DNA of 48,850 nt from CAZUHK01 sp964620345. GTDB taxonomy: Bacteria > Planctomycetota > Phycisphaerae > Phycisphaerales > Zrk34. Of this stretch, positions 19,352-28,407 are shown piece after piece (positions within the stretch are counted from its first letter, which is position 1; every line of letters starts with the position of its first letter). The stretch is taken from NCBI GenBank assembly GCA_964620345.1, contig CAZUHK010000006.1:1-48850 (forward strand). Reading direction: 5' to 3'. The translations under genes were made by a program, and so were the position numbers. Under the pieces are notes generated by a model. It had not been told where the DNA came from. It made no database searches and saw only the letters and a program-made list of their open reading frames with translations.

Positions 19352-19409
19352 CGGCCGCGCCGTGGCCGGCGCGGACCGCCGCGTCCTTGGGCCTGTTAAA
19401 CTACCGGTC

Positions 19410-20399
19410 ATGAAAGTGCTCTTCATCGGCGGCACCGGGCTGATCTCCACCGCGTGCTCGAAGCTCGCGGTCGAGCGTGGCGTCGAGCTGTGCCTGCTCA
19501 ACCGCGGCCGGCGCGACGTCGCCATCCCCGGCGCCCGCAACATCACCGCCGACATCCGCGAGCCGCAGACCGTCCGCGATGCGCTGGGCGATGAATCGTT
19601 CGACGTCGTGGTCGATTGGATCGCCTTCACCCCCGAGCACATAAAGACCGACATCGACCTGTTCGCCGGGCGGTGTGGGCAGTATGTCTTCATCAGCTCC
19701 GCCTCGGCGTATCAAAAGCCGGTGGTCAACTGGCCCATCACCGAATCGACGCCCCTGCACAACCCGTACTGGGAATACTCGCGGAACAAGATCGCCTGCG
19801 AAGATATGCTCGTGCGGGCGTACCGCGACCGCGGCTTTGCGATGACGATCGTGCGGCCCAGCCACACCTACGGCCCGACGGCCCTGCCGGTGGCGATCGG
19901 CGGCGGCGCGCACGCGGTGCGGCGCCTGCGAGCCGGCAAGCCGATCATCGTGCATGGCGATGGCACCTCGCTGTGGACGCTGACGTGGAACGAAGATTTC
20001 GCCGCGGCTTTCCACGGCCTGCTGAGCAACACCGCGGCGATCGGCCAGGCGTTTCACATCACATCCGATGAATGGCTTTCGTGGGATCAGATCATCGGGA
20101 TGATCGCCGATGGCCTGGGCGTCGAGCCGAACATCGTGCATATGCCCAGCGACTACATCGCCGCGCACGTGCCGGCCTGGGGCGGCGGGCTGCTGGGCGA
20201 CAAGGCGCACTGCGCGATCTTCGACAACACGAAGATCAAGCGATTCGTGCCCGGCTGGGTCGCGACGCGCCCGTTCGGCGCCGGGCTGCGGCGGTGCATC
20301 GAATGGATGGACGCGAACGCCGACCAGCTCGTCGTCCGTGAGGGGGCCGAGGAAAACACCGACAAGCTGCTCGCCGCGTGGTCGGCGCGTTGCGCGTAA
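19410..20399 (+). CDS. NAD-dependent epimerase/dehydratase-like protein (extended SDR)
   Basis: 329 residues from the ATG at 19410 (MKVLFIGGTGLIS), which gives the NAD(P)-binding Rossmann motif GGTGLIS at the very N-terminus as in the family. Further landmarks: LCLLNRGRRD (the Arg there suggests NADP preference in some members), DVVVDWIAFTPEHI, YVFISSASAYQKP, WEYSRNKIACED (Tyr-x3-Lys catalytic pair) and VRPSHTYGP. The C-terminal substrate domain is intact. Such proteins act on nucleotide sugars or are atypical SDRs; substrate is open. It follows the RND pump by 58 bases and converges with glpD ten bases away. Confidence 0.87.
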   Translation: MKVLFIGGTGLISTACSKLAVERGVELCLLNRGRRDVAIPGARNITADIREPQTVRDALGDESFDVVVDWIAFTPEHIKTDIDLFAGRCGQYVFISSASAYQKPVVNWPITESTPLHNPYWEYSRNKIACEDMLVRAYRDRGFAMTIVRPSHTYGPTALPVAIGGGAHAVRRLRAGKPIIVHGDGTSLWTLTWNEDFAAAFHGLLSNTAAIGQAFHITSDEWLSWDQIIGMIADGLGVEPNIVHMPSDYIAAHVPAWGGGLLGDKAHCAIFDNTKIKRFVPGWVATRPFGAGLRRCIEWMDANADQLVVREGAEENTDKLLAAWSARCA

Positions 20400-20409
20400 G
20401 CGTTACGCT

Positions 20410-21939
20410 TCAGCCCACCCGATATCGGGCCGCGATCTCGATGAACGCATCGCACCGCGCGTCCACGGCGGTCTCGGCGGTCAGCAGCGCCGCGATGCGG
20501 GGCGCGACTTCGACCGCCGCGGCCGCATCGAGCAGCAGGCACCGCGTCCGCCGGGCCAGCACGTCGTCGACCGTCCGCGCCATCTCCTGCCGCGCCGCCC
20601 ACTGCACCTGCCCGACGGTGATCGGCAGGCGTTCGTGCAGCTTGGTCTGATCCAGTTCAGCGACGGCGGCGGCGTCCGAGCCGTAGCTCGCCAGCTCGCC
20701 CAGCGACTCGGCCCGCTCGTGGTAGCCGTGGAGGCGCAGCTCGCGGGTCAGGCAGTCGCGCTCGGGCAGCTCGGCCAGCAGCGCCGCCTGATCGACGCAG
20801 TCCTCGGCCATCTTGCGGTACGTCGTCCACTTGCCCCCGGCGATGGTGACCAGCCCGGTCCGCGAGATGTCGATCGTGTGATCGCGCGACAGCGCCGCGG
20901 TCTTCTTGCTCTGCCCGGCCCGGACCAGCGGGCGGATGCCGGTGAACACGCTGAGCACATCATCCCCGCCCGGCGCCCGTTCGAGGTACTCGCCCGCGGT
21001 CTCCAGCAGAAATGCGATCTCCTGTTGCTGGGGCGTCGGCTCCAGCTCACTGCGCGGGATCGGCGTATCGGTCGTGCCGACCAGCGCCCGGTCCAGCCAG
21101 GGGATGGCGAACATCACCCGCCCGTCGGATGTGCGCGGGACCATGATCGCCGCGTCGCCCGGCAGAAACCGCCGCGGCAGCACCAGGTGAACGCCCTGGC
21201 TGGGCGCGATCATCGGCTCGGCGTCGGGCTGGTCCATCCTGCGGATCGCATCGCAGAATGCACCGGTGGCGTTGATGACCACCTTCGCCTCAACGTCGTA
21301 GCACCGGTCGCCGCCTTCCATGTCGCCGATCACCGCGCCGCGAATCAGGCCCTGCTGCTCGCGCAGACTGACGCACTTGCAGTAGTTGACCAGCGTGCAG
21401 CCGTGGTCGGCCGCGGTCTGCGCGAGGTTGATCAGCAGGCGCGCATCGTCGAACTGGCCGTCGTAGTACATCACCCCGCCCAGCAGGCCATCGGTCTTGA
21501 TCGTGGGGATCGCGTCGACGGTGGCCCGCTTGCTCAGCAGTCGACTGACGCCGAAGCCGTACCGGCCGGCGAGCATGTCGTACACCTTCAGCCCGATGCC
21601 GTACCACGGCGCCTCCCACCAGGTGTAGTTGGGCACGATGAACTGCTGATCGTGTACCAGGTGCGGGGCGTTGTGTCGCATGCGCCCGCGCTCGCGCAGG
21701 GCTTCGATGACCAGCGAGATGTTGCCCTGCTGCAGGTACCGCACCCCGCCGTGCGCGAGCTTGGTCGAGCGGCTGGAGGTGCCCTTGCCCCAGTCGGATT
21801 GCTCGACCAGCAGCACGTCGTACCCGCGCGCCGCGGCGTCGACGGCGATGCCCAACCCCGTCGCCCCGCCGCCGACCACGAGCATGTCCCACGGCCCGCG
21901 CCGCTCGGCCACGCGCTTCAACATCTGGTCACGATTCAT
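20410..21939 (-). CDS. glpD: Glycerol-3-phosphate dehydrogenase, FAD-dependent
   Basis: 509 residues. FAD-binding VVGGGATGLGIAVDAAARG near the N-terminus, LLVEQSDWGKGTSSRSTKL, AHGGVRYLQQG (the GlpD signature), VVINATGAFCDAI, and GLVTIAGGKWTTYRKMAED in the C-terminal half. The enzyme oxidises glycerol 3-phosphate to dihydroxyacetone phosphate and passes electrons to quinone at the membrane. The start overlaps the end of glpK by 11 bases, so the two are translationally coupled in a glycerol utilisation operon. No glycerol facilitator gene is adjacent. Identification is firm. Confidence 0.96.
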   Translation of the reverse strand: MNRDQMLKRVAERRGPWDMLVVGGGATGLGIAVDAAARGYDVLLVEQSDWGKGTSSRSTKLAHGGVRYLQQGNISLVIEALRERGRMRHNAPHLVHDQQFIVPNYTWWEAPWYGIGLKVYDMLAGRYGFGVSRLLSKRATVDAIPTIKTDGLLGGVMYYDGQFDDARLLINLAQTAADHGCTLVNYCKCVSLREQQGLIRGAVIGDMEGGDRCYDVEAKVVINATGAFCDAIRRMDQPDAEPMIAPSQGVHLVLPRRFLPGDAAIMVPRTSDGRVMFAIPWLDRALVGTTDTPIPRSELEPTPQQQEIAFLLETAGEYLERAPGGDDVLSVFTGIRPLVRAGQSKKTAALSRDHTIDISRTGLVTIAGGKWTTYRKMAEDCVDQAALLAELPERDCLTRELRLHGYHERAESLGELASYGSDAAAVAELDQTKLHERLPITVGQVQWAARQEMARTVDDVLARRTRCLLLDAAAAVEVAPRIAALLTAETAVDARCDAFIEIAARYRVG

Positions 21940-23428
21940 CGTTCACCCACCCCCCGGCGCGGGCCACGGCCTGGGCCCAGCGCTTGCGCCGGCGCGTCGC
22001 CTGGGCTTGGTCCATCCGCGGCTCAAACGTCCGATCCACCCGCCATTGCTCGGCCAGCGCATCGGTGTCCGGCCAGACCCACGCCGCCAGGCCCGCCAGG
22101 TACGCCGCGCCCAGCGCCGTGGTTTCCAGTTGCGTGGGGCGCACCACGGGCATCCGCAGCAGGTCGGCCTGCATCTGCATGAGCAGGTCGTTGTTCGCCG
22201 CGCCGCCATCGACACGCATCTGCTTCAGCTCGCCCGCCGCGTCGGCACGCATCGCCTCGACCACGTCGGCCACCTGCTGGGCGATGCTCTCCAGCGCCGC
22301 GCGGGCCAGGTGCGCCGCGCCGGTCGCGCGGGTCAGCCCGACGATCACGCCCCGGGCCGAGGCGTCCCAGTGCGGCGCGCCCAGCCCGGTGAACGCGGGC
22401 ACGAGGTACACGTCGCCGCTGTCGTCCACCTCGCGTGCCAGGGCTTCGACATCGGCCGACGATTCGATCAGCCCCAGCTCGTCGCGCAGCCATTGCACGA
22501 CCGCCCCGCCGATGAAGACGCTGCCCTCCAGCGCGTATGTGGTGCGTTCGCCGATGCGCCACGCCGCGGTGGTGAGCAGCCGGTGGTCGGACCGCCGGGC
22601 CTGGTCGCCGGTGTTGGCCAGCAGAAAGCAGCCGGTGCCGTAGGTCGTCTTGACCATGCCCGGTGTGGTGCAGAGCTGGCCGAACAGCGCCGCCTGCTGA
22701 TCGCCGGCCATGCCGGTGATGGGCGTCTCGCCGCCAAGCAGATCGGTTGTGCCCAAGTGGCCGCTCGATGGCTTGACCTCCGGCAACACCGCCCGTGGCA
22801 CGCCCAGCGCCTCGAGCAGCTCGTCATCCCACTGGCCGGTGTGAATGTTGAACAGCAGCGTCCGGCTGGCGTTGGTCACGTCCGTCGCGTGAACCGCGCT
22901 GTCGGTGAGGTTCCACAGCAGCCACGTGTCGATCGTGCCGAACGCCAGCTCGCCGCGCTCCGCACGCCGCCGCGCGCCATCGATCCGATCGAGCATCCAC
23001 CGCAGCTTCGTGCCCGAGAAATACGGATCGAGCACCAGCCCGGTCTTCTCGCCGAACAGTTGCTCCCGGCCGTCGGCGCGCAGCTTGTGGCACAGCCCCG
23101 CGGTCCGCCGGTCCTGCCAGACGATCGCCCGGCCGATCGGCTCGCCCGTCGCCCGGTCCCACAGCACCGTCGTTTCACGCTGATTGGACATGCCGATGCA
23201 GGCGATGTCGGCCGGGCCAACCCCCGCCTGCTCGACGGCTTGGCTGGCCACGTCGGCTTGCGTTCGCCAGATCTCGTTCGCATCGTGCTCGACCCAGCCG
23301 GAGCGCGGAAAGTGCTGGTCGAACTCCCGCTGGGCCTTCGCCACCACCCGGCCGGTGTCGTCGAACACGATCGCCCGCGAACTGGTCGTCCCCTGATCGA
23401 GCGCAAGCACATGACGGGCCTCGGCCAA
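21929..23428 (-). CDS. glpK: Glycerol kinase
   Basis: 499 residues, FGGY family, usual length. LALDQGTTSSRAIVFD at the N-terminus (phosphate-1 loop), GMSNQRETTVLWDRATG, AIVWQDRRT, GTIDTWLLWNLT, TNASRTLLFNIHTGQWDD, GMAGDQQAALFGQ, KTTYGTGCFLL and the C-terminal MRVDGGAANNDLLMQ. It phosphorylates glycerol with ATP for GlpD. The start is a TTG at 23428 preceded by a perfect GGAGGTGA ribosome site at six bases, and no better ATG exists nearby. It lies 62 bases downstream of tRNA-Lys on the same strand, so read-through from the tRNA promoter is possible. Confidence 0.97.
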   Translation of the reverse strand: MAEARHVLALDQGTTSSRAIVFDDTGRVVAKAQREFDQHFPRSGWVEHDANEIWRTQADVASQAVEQAGVGPADIACIGMSNQRETTVLWDRATGEPIGRAIVWQDRRTAGLCHKLRADGREQLFGEKTGLVLDPYFSGTKLRWMLDRIDGARRRAERGELAFGTIDTWLLWNLTDSAVHATDVTNASRTLLFNIHTGQWDDELLEALGVPRAVLPEVKPSSGHLGTTDLLGGETPITGMAGDQQAALFGQLCTTPGMVKTTYGTGCFLLANTGDQARRSDHRLLTTAAWRIGERTTYALEGSVFIGGAVVQWLRDELGLIESSADVEALAREVDDSGDVYLVPAFTGLGAPHWDASARGVIVGLTRATGAAHLARAALESIAQQVADVVEAMRADAAGELKQMRVDGGAANNDLLMQMQADLLRMPVVRPTQLETTALGAAYLAGLAAWVWPDTDALAEQWRVDRTFEPRMDQAQATRRRKRWAQAVARAGGWVNDES

Positions 23429-23490
23429 GCGTCACCTCCGACCCGCCATGATAATCGCGGACTTGGCCCGGCACCGAACAAACAAGCCAA

Positions 23491-23563
<73 letters not shown>

Positions 23564-23588
23564 CTGTGTTGCACGCGGCCAATCAATG

Positions 23589-23616
23589 ATTGTAACCAAC
23601 GCGATGAGGCGGTCAA
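23589..23616 (-). promoter_or_regulatory. Sigma-70-type promoter of tRNA-Lys
   Basis: On the reverse strand TTGACC (23611-23616) and TACAAT (23589-23594) are separated by 16 bases; each matches the consensus at five of six positions. The -10 box ends about 26 bases before the tRNA 5' end, leaving a short leader, as expected for a tRNA gene. Confidence 0.7.
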
Positions 23617-23925
23617 CCAGCCGGCCCGGTCGTGGGAGTGCTCAATAGAAGTGTCGCCGTGTCGCGCGGCGGATTGGCAGGAGCGCAGCGGACTGGGACG
23701 CGCCGGCCCGGCCAAGCCGCTTTGTCGCCGGGGTGGAGACTTCACGCGCCGGGTGTGATCGACCGGGCTTGATCGGCGTAACGTGGGCGGCGACCCGCTC
23801 GGCCGGCGGGGGTGGCTCGCCGACGTCCCTTCACCGCTGGACCGAATCGAAGCAGGATTTCATCGGCTCTTGATCGCAGTCGATCGGATCACGGTGGCGT
23901 TGGGGCCACTGCCTTCAAGCCGGGC
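23617..23925. other. Gene-free stretch between tRNA-Lys promoter and GT2 gene
   Basis: About 310 bases. A short reading frame (23554-23745 minus) crosses the tRNA promoter and lacks ribosome site and plausible composition, so it is not called. I see no repeat, terminator or further promoter here. Confidence 0.5.
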
Positions 23926-24654
23926 TCAGCGGAACAGGCCGTACTTGAGAATCGCGTACAGCGCGCGCACGCCGTCTTTCCAGCCGATCTTCTTGCCTTC
24001 TTCGTAGGTGCGGCCGAAGTAGCTGATGCCCACCTCGTAGATGCGCAGCGGGCCGCCGTCGGGCCGGCGGAGCTTGGCGAGCTTGGCGGTGATCTCCGGC
24101 TCGAAGCCGAAGCGGTCTTCCTCGATTGTGATCGACTGGATGATTTCCCGGCGGAACACCTTGTAGCAGGTCTCCATGTCGGTCAGGTTCAGGTTGGTTA
24201 TCGCGTTGGACAGCAGCGTCAGCCCGCGGTTGCCCAGGTAGTGCCAGAAGTAGAGCACGCGATGGCTCTGGCCGCCGCTGAACCGCGAGCCGAACACCAC
24301 GTCGGCCCGGTCGTCGAGCAGGGGTTTGAGCAGGCGGGGGTATTCCTCGGGGTCGTATTCGAGGTCGGCGTCCTGGACGATGACGAAACGGCCGGTCGCC
24401 GCGGCGAAGCCGGTGCGCAGCGCCGCGCCCTTGCCCCGGTTGTGGTCGTGGCAGAACGCGCGGGCGCCGTGCCGCTGGGTGATGGCCGGCAGCAGCTCGG
24501 CCGTGCCGTCGGTCGAGCCGTCGTCCACGAGGATGATTTCCTTATCCACCGCCACCGCCGCGACGCGCTGCACGAGGTGGTCGATCGTGGCGCGTTCGTT
24601 GTACACGGGGATGACGACGCTGAGCGTGGGCGGGTTGGCCGGCGTGTCGATCAT
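23926..24654 (-). CDS. GT2 glycosyltransferase, polyprenyl-phosphate sugar synthase-like
   Basis: 242 residues. GT-A fold landmarks: LSVVIPVYNERATIDHLV, EIILVDDGSTDGT, HNRGKGAALRTGFAAATG, and the metal-binding VQDADLEYDPEEYP. FGSRFSGG and LTDMETCYKVFRREI follow, which match the DPM1 / polyprenyl-phosphate mannose or glucose synthase group. There is no C-terminal membrane anchor, so this is the short soluble type. Such enzymes transfer a sugar from a nucleotide to polyprenyl phosphate. The neighbour upstream in the same direction (45-base gap) is a GT-C transferase that would use that lipid-linked sugar, which strengthens the call. Confidence 0.9.
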   Translation of the reverse strand: MIDTPANPPTLSVVIPVYNERATIDHLVQRVAAVAVDKEIILVDDGSTDGTAELLPAITQRHGARAFCHDHNRGKGAALRTGFAAATGRFVIVQDADLEYDPEEYPRLLKPLLDDRADVVFGSRFSGGQSHRVLYFWHYLGNRGLTLLSNAITNLNLTDMETCYKVFRREIIQSITIEEDRFGFEPEITAKLAKLRRPDGGPLRIYEVGISYFGRTYEEGKKIGWKDGVRALYAILKYGLFR

Positions 24655-24699
24655 GGCCGGGCAATGGTAACACGAGCGCGCCGCGACGGGGTGGTCCGG

Positions 24700-26217
24700 T
24701 CAGTGGTCGATGCGCAGCAGCGCCGCGCCGTCGCGCTGGGCGGCGACGGTGACCCGACCGCCTTGCGTCGCCGCGGCGATGAACTGGTCGGGCGATTCAT
24801 CGGGGCGCTGGGCGTAGTGAGTGACCAGCACCCAGGTGCGCGGGGCGTGGGTCGGCTCGGCGAGCATCTGGCGCAGGGGCCGGGCCTGGCGCTGCTCATC
24901 GCGCTCGAGGTACGTCGCGGGCGCCGCGCCCAGGCCCAACCGCGGGCCGTAGTGCCACCAGGCGTACCGCGACCAGAACGGCAGGACGACGCGGTCGCCG
25001 GGCTGGTAGCGCTCGGCCAGCGCCGCGACGATCGGGCGGTTGGCTTCGTGGGCGGGGTGCCGCAGGTGGCCCAGCCATTCGAGCGAGCTGAAGAACGGCC
25101 CGAGCAGCAGGACGAAGATCACCACCCCGCCGGCCGTGCGCCAGGGTGTCGGCCGCCCCCAGCCGATCACCAGCCGGACCGACGCGGCGGCCAGCAGGAT
25201 CAGCGACGGCGCGAGGAAGAGGATCAGCCGCTCGGCGAAGGGGTACTGGCCCATCGCCCCGGCGATCAACGTGAACACGATCGGCAGCCCCGCCACGCCC
25301 AGCGCCAGCCGATCGCCGCCCCGCCACAGCGCGACGATGCCCGCGAGCATGGCGATCAGGCCGATCAGGCCGATGTAGTACATGCTCACGACGTTCTGAT
25401 ACGTGCGCTCGAGCGCGCGGGGCAGCCACAGCGCCTGGTCCACGCTCGTCGGCGGCATGGGCATGAAGCCGTGCGCCCAGTAGTCGTACAGCCAGGCCCA
25501 CTGCCAGTCTTCGGGCAGGCGGAGGAACAGCAGGTAGTTGGCGATGAACGTGACGATCCACGCGACGCCGACGATCCCGAGCGGCCGCAGGTGTGGTCGC
25601 TCGCGATTGGCCAGCAGGTGGATCAGCAGGGCCGATCCCACCCCGGCGCAGACGAAGATGGCCGGCTGGCTGAACAACTGGCCGGCGATGCCGATCACCC
25701 CGAGCGTGATGAGCGCACGCCTGTCGCGCCGATCCGCCCAGCGCAGCGCCGCGGCGAGCAAGGCCGCGGCGACCAGCGCGTCGCTGGCGTACTGCTTGAA
25801 CTGGATGCCGTAGACGATCGCCGGCCGACCCATCGCGAGCATCGCCAGCGGCACCAGCCCCAGCCGGGCCCCCAGCACGCGCCGGCCGATCCACCACAGC
25901 AGCGGCAGCGTCGCGATGGATGAGGCGGCCGGCACCGCGCGCAGCACCCATTCGGACGAGCCGAACACCATCGAAAGCAGCTTGATCAGCACCCGCCAGG
26001 CGATCGGCGCGTTCTGGCCGTGCTCCAGCGGCTGGAACATCCCCGCCAGCGTGCGCGCGTCGAAGTTGCGCGCGAGCATCAGCTCGTCCAGCCACAGCGA
26101 GTGGTCGGCGAAGTACCCGCGCAGCCGCAACCCCGCGCCCAGGGCGATCAGCCCCCACGCCAGGCACCACGCCCAGCGCGGGCCCGGCCGGTGCCCGTTC
26201 TCAGCCCCTGGCCTCAT
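24700..26217 (-). CDS. GT-C membrane glycosyltransferase (PMT/ArnT-like)
   Basis: 505 residues with about ten hydrophobic helices in the first 400 residues and a soluble C-terminal domain of about 110 residues. The first periplasmic loop has DHSLWLDELMLARNF; the acidic pair after SLWLDE is the catalytic region of GT39/GT83-type enzymes. QFKQYASDALVAAALL is the next conserved piece. These enzymes move sugar from a polyprenyl phosphate donor onto protein or lipid in the periplasm. The ATG at 26217 overlaps the end of the RNase Z-like gene by 17 bases and the GT2 gene follows, so the three are likely co-expressed. Acceptor unknown. Confidence 0.85.
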   Translation of the reverse strand: MRPGAENGHRPGPRWAWCLAWGLIALGAGLRLRGYFADHSLWLDELMLARNFDARTLAGMFQPLEHGQNAPIAWRVLIKLLSMVFGSSEWVLRAVPAASSIATLPLLWWIGRRVLGARLGLVPLAMLAMGRPAIVYGIQFKQYASDALVAAALLAAALRWADRRDRRALITLGVIGIAGQLFSQPAIFVCAGVGSALLIHLLANRERPHLRPLGIVGVAWIVTFIANYLLFLRLPEDWQWAWLYDYWAHGFMPMPPTSVDQALWLPRALERTYQNVVSMYYIGLIGLIAMLAGIVALWRGGDRLALGVAGLPIVFTLIAGAMGQYPFAERLILFLAPSLILLAAASVRLVIGWGRPTPWRTAGGVVIFVLLLGPFFSSLEWLGHLRHPAHEANRPIVAALAERYQPGDRVVLPFWSRYAWWHYGPRLGLGAAPATYLERDEQRQARPLRQMLAEPTHAPRTWVLVTHYAQRPDESPDQFIAAATQGGRVTVAAQRDGAALLRIDH

Positions 26218-27142
26218 GTTGTTCCTGCTGGGCCCGCGCGGCCTCGGCCTGGTCCTGGTACCGCGCGCGGTTGGTGCGGTGGTCCATCAGAATATAGATG
26301 CGATCCCGGTGCTCCGCCGGCACGGCCTTCTCGATCGCCTCACGCGCCTGGCCCAGGTGCGTCCGCCGCGAAAGGTGGTTGATCACGATCGCCTCGGCCT
26401 CGAGCGTCGGCAGCAGCTTCACGATGTCCGACAAGTGCAGGTGCTTGCCCACCCGCGCCCGGTCGCGGTGCGCCGGCTCCAGAAACGTGCACTCGGTGAT
26501 CAGAACCCGCGCGCCGGTCACCTCCGGCAGTGTGAAGTGCGACCCAAGCGATGTGTCGCCCATGTACGTGATCAGCGGCACCTGCTTGAGGTACGTGATC
26601 GACTCGCCGGCCTCCTTGAGCTCGACCAGCTTGCTCTGCGGCAGGCCGACGTACTCATCCTTGAGCTTGCTGCGCTTCTCGATGATCGAGTAGCCCAGCG
26701 ACGGCGCGGTGTGCATCGTCTCAAACGCCCGCAGGAAGAACGTCTTCTTGATCTCGTACTCCTCGCTGGGCGTGCCCGGGGCCATCGCGATGACCTTGTG
26801 CGGCGTGCGCTGGCCCTCGATGTCGATCCACGCGGCCATCATCCGCTTGATCGGCTCTTCGAGCGCGGGGTGGCAGAACACCGTGCCCACGCCCATGCCC
26901 TGAAAATGCCGCTGCGAGAAGTAGTAAGGCAACCCCGCGATGTGATCCATGTGCCCGTGCGACAGCGCGACGAAGTTGCTGGGCAGCGCGATCCGCAGGG
27001 CCCGGCCGATGTCGAAGCAGATGTCCAGCTCCGGCACCTGGATGCACGTGGCCTCGCCGGCGATGGAAAAACCCTGGATGCGGTAGGGCGGAAAGTAAAG
27101 AAAGCCCGGCGACGGCGAGCGGGGCGGCTCGTTGGGAATCAT
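26201..27142 (-). CDS. Metallo-beta-lactamase-fold hydrolase, RNase Z-like
   Basis: 313 residues from the ATG at 27142 (MIPNEPPRSPSPGF); the frame stays open to 27253 but those residues are unlike the family. The zinc-binding motif is ALSHGHMDHIAGLPYYF (HGHMDH at 62-67), followed by ITYMGDTSLGSH (Asp ligand) and IVINHLSRRTHL (last His). The layout is that of the RNase Z branch, which trims tRNA 3' ends; the family also includes enzymes with other substrates. A tRNA-processing role is thus possible but not proven. It is the first gene of a three-gene unit with two glycosyltransferases, an odd functional mix. Confidence 0.82.
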   Translation of the reverse strand: MIPNEPPRSPSPGFLYFPPYRIQGFSIAGEATCIQVPELDICFDIGRALRIALPSNFVALSHGHMDHIAGLPYYFSQRHFQGMGVGTVFCHPALEEPIKRMMAAWIDIEGQRTPHKVIAMAPGTPSEEYEIKKTFFLRAFETMHTAPSLGYSIIEKRSKLKDEYVGLPQSKLVELKEAGESITYLKQVPLITYMGDTSLGSHFTLPEVTGARVLITECTFLEPAHRDRARVGKHLHLSDIVKLLPTLEAEAIVINHLSRRTHLGQAREAIEKAVPAEHRDRIYILMDHRTNRARYQDQAEAARAQQEQHEARG

Positions 27143-27495
27143 GCTCAACGCTCCAACAGGCCCGGTTTCCCGGACACGGGGCAAAACCGCAAGATTAGGG
27201 CGGAATTGGCTCGGTCGCAAGCTTGAGAAAAATCTTGACAAAAGGGTTGACATTCCTCGGCGTGTGGCGCACGCTAAGACAGGTGGGTCGCCTGTCTTTG
27301 CGCCGCGGCCGGGGGCGGGGTCTGATCAGTGGTGGTTCTGTGATGTGAACAGTGGGCTGACGCGGGGCCGCGCTTGCTGCGGTGTTGTCCGCGTCGGTCG
27401 CATCGGCTGGGCGGAGGCGGGGAGAGCCAAGGGGTGGATCGGGCCGCGCACACCAGTCCGGCGGACACAACCGTTCCGCTGGAGAAAGGAGTTTC
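27143..27495. other. Divergent intergenic region with promoter-like boxes and a hairpin
   Basis: 353 bases between the RNase Z-like gene (minus) and the PEP-CTERM gene (plus). It holds two TTGACA boxes 12 bases apart (about 27235 and 27247), each a full -35 consensus, but no convincing -10 at the right distance. Downstream is a perfect 8-base-pair hairpin, AAGACAGG / CCTGTCTT with a 7-base loop (27276-27298), in what would be the leader of the PEP-CTERM gene. No coding sequence is seen. Confidence 0.5.
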
Positions 27496-28320
27496 ATGAT
27501 GAGACGGACATGGACAGCGGCCGCCTGCGTGGCCGCGGTGGCGGCGATCGCCCTGCCGCCACCGGCCGCGGGCGACTGGAACGAGGGCGACCCGCACAAG
27601 ATGCACTTCCCCCAACTGCCCGATCCGGATGGCTGGGACATTGAGTTCGTGTCGTCCGGCAACAAGATCGGCGACGACTGGCAATGCAGCCAGAGCGGCC
27701 CGGTCAGCGACATCCACATCTGGCTGTCATGGGCGGAGGACAACTTCGTCACCCAGCCCACGGCCCCCGAGGACCTGGGCAGGATCGACCGCGTGGGCGT
27801 GGAGATCTACGACAACGTCCCGGCCGGCCAAGGCACTGAATACAGCCATCCGGGCACGTTGAAGTGGAACCGCGTGTTCGACAAGCCCCAGTTCACCCGC
27901 CGACTGGCCGGGCAGGGGCCCCAGGGCTTCTACGCGCCGCAGATCAACTCGTTCACGCCCGACGACCACGTCTTCTACGAGCAGTTGAACATCCCCGTCA
28001 TCGACGATCCGTTCGACCAGGTCGCCGGGGAAATCTACTGGCTGGTGATGTGGATCGAGTGGGACGAGGTCAGCCAGAGCCCCGGCGGATGGAAGACGGC
28101 TGACACCTCGCTTTACCCCCAGCCGTTCACCGGCAGCCACTACGAAGATGACGCGGTGTGGTGGGACGATCTCGGCGGCGGCCAGGGCGCGTGGATTCCT
28201 CTGGAAGACCCGCTCCTTCAGGGCGTGTCACTGGACTTGGCGTTCGTCATCACGCCCGAGCCGGCGTCGGTGGCGCTGCTGGCGATCGGCGGGATCGCCC
28301 TGCTGGCCCGGCGACGCTGA
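27496..28320 (+). CDS. PEP-CTERM exported protein
   Basis: 274 residues. Two adjacent ATGs (27496 and 27499) follow AGGAG (27487-27491); the second has the better spacing. The signal peptide runs to about residue 26 (AAACVAAVAAIALPPPAAG). The body is acidic and Trp-rich (DWQCSQSGPVSDIHIWLSW), looking like a carbohydrate- or structure-related beta-sandwich. The C-terminus ITPEPASVALLAIGGIALL plus ARRR is a textbook PEP-CTERM tail: PEP motif, hydrophobic helix, basic end. Such proteins are cleaved and sorted by exosortase and often associate with extracellular polymer. No exosortase gene is in the window. Function of the body unknown. Confidence 0.88.
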   Translation: MMRRTWTAAACVAAVAAIALPPPAAGDWNEGDPHKMHFPQLPDPDGWDIEFVSSGNKIGDDWQCSQSGPVSDIHIWLSWAEDNFVTQPTAPEDLGRIDRVGVEIYDNVPAGQGTEYSHPGTLKWNRVFDKPQFTRRLAGQGPQGFYAPQINSFTPDDHVFYEQLNIPVIDDPFDQVAGEIYWLVMWIEWDEVSQSPGGWKTADTSLYPQPFTGSHYEDDAVWWDDLGGGQGAWIPLEDPLLQGVSLDLAFVITPEPASVALLAIGGIALLARRR

Positions 28321-28357
28321 GTCGCGCCGAAGTTTCAAGACGCTTGAGTGAGCAACC

Positions 28358-28393
28358 ACGCCCGCTGCCCCACCCCGCGGCGGGCGTTGTCTT
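28358..28393 (+). terminator. Probable terminator of the PEP-CTERM gene
   Basis: Stem ACGCCCGC (28358-28365) pairs fully with GCGGGCGT (28380-28387), loop 14 bases, followed by a modest T-rich tail (TGTCTTT). It lies 37 bases after the stop codon and before the convergent ExbD-VWA gene. The tail is imperfect. Confidence 0.55.
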
Positions 28394-28407
28394 TGCGTTG
28401 TGGCCGA

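Noticed and set aside
20385..20415. Short palindrome GCGTAA/TTACGC between the convergent epimerase and glpD genes as a terminator
   Set aside because: Only six base pairs with no T run; could be chance.
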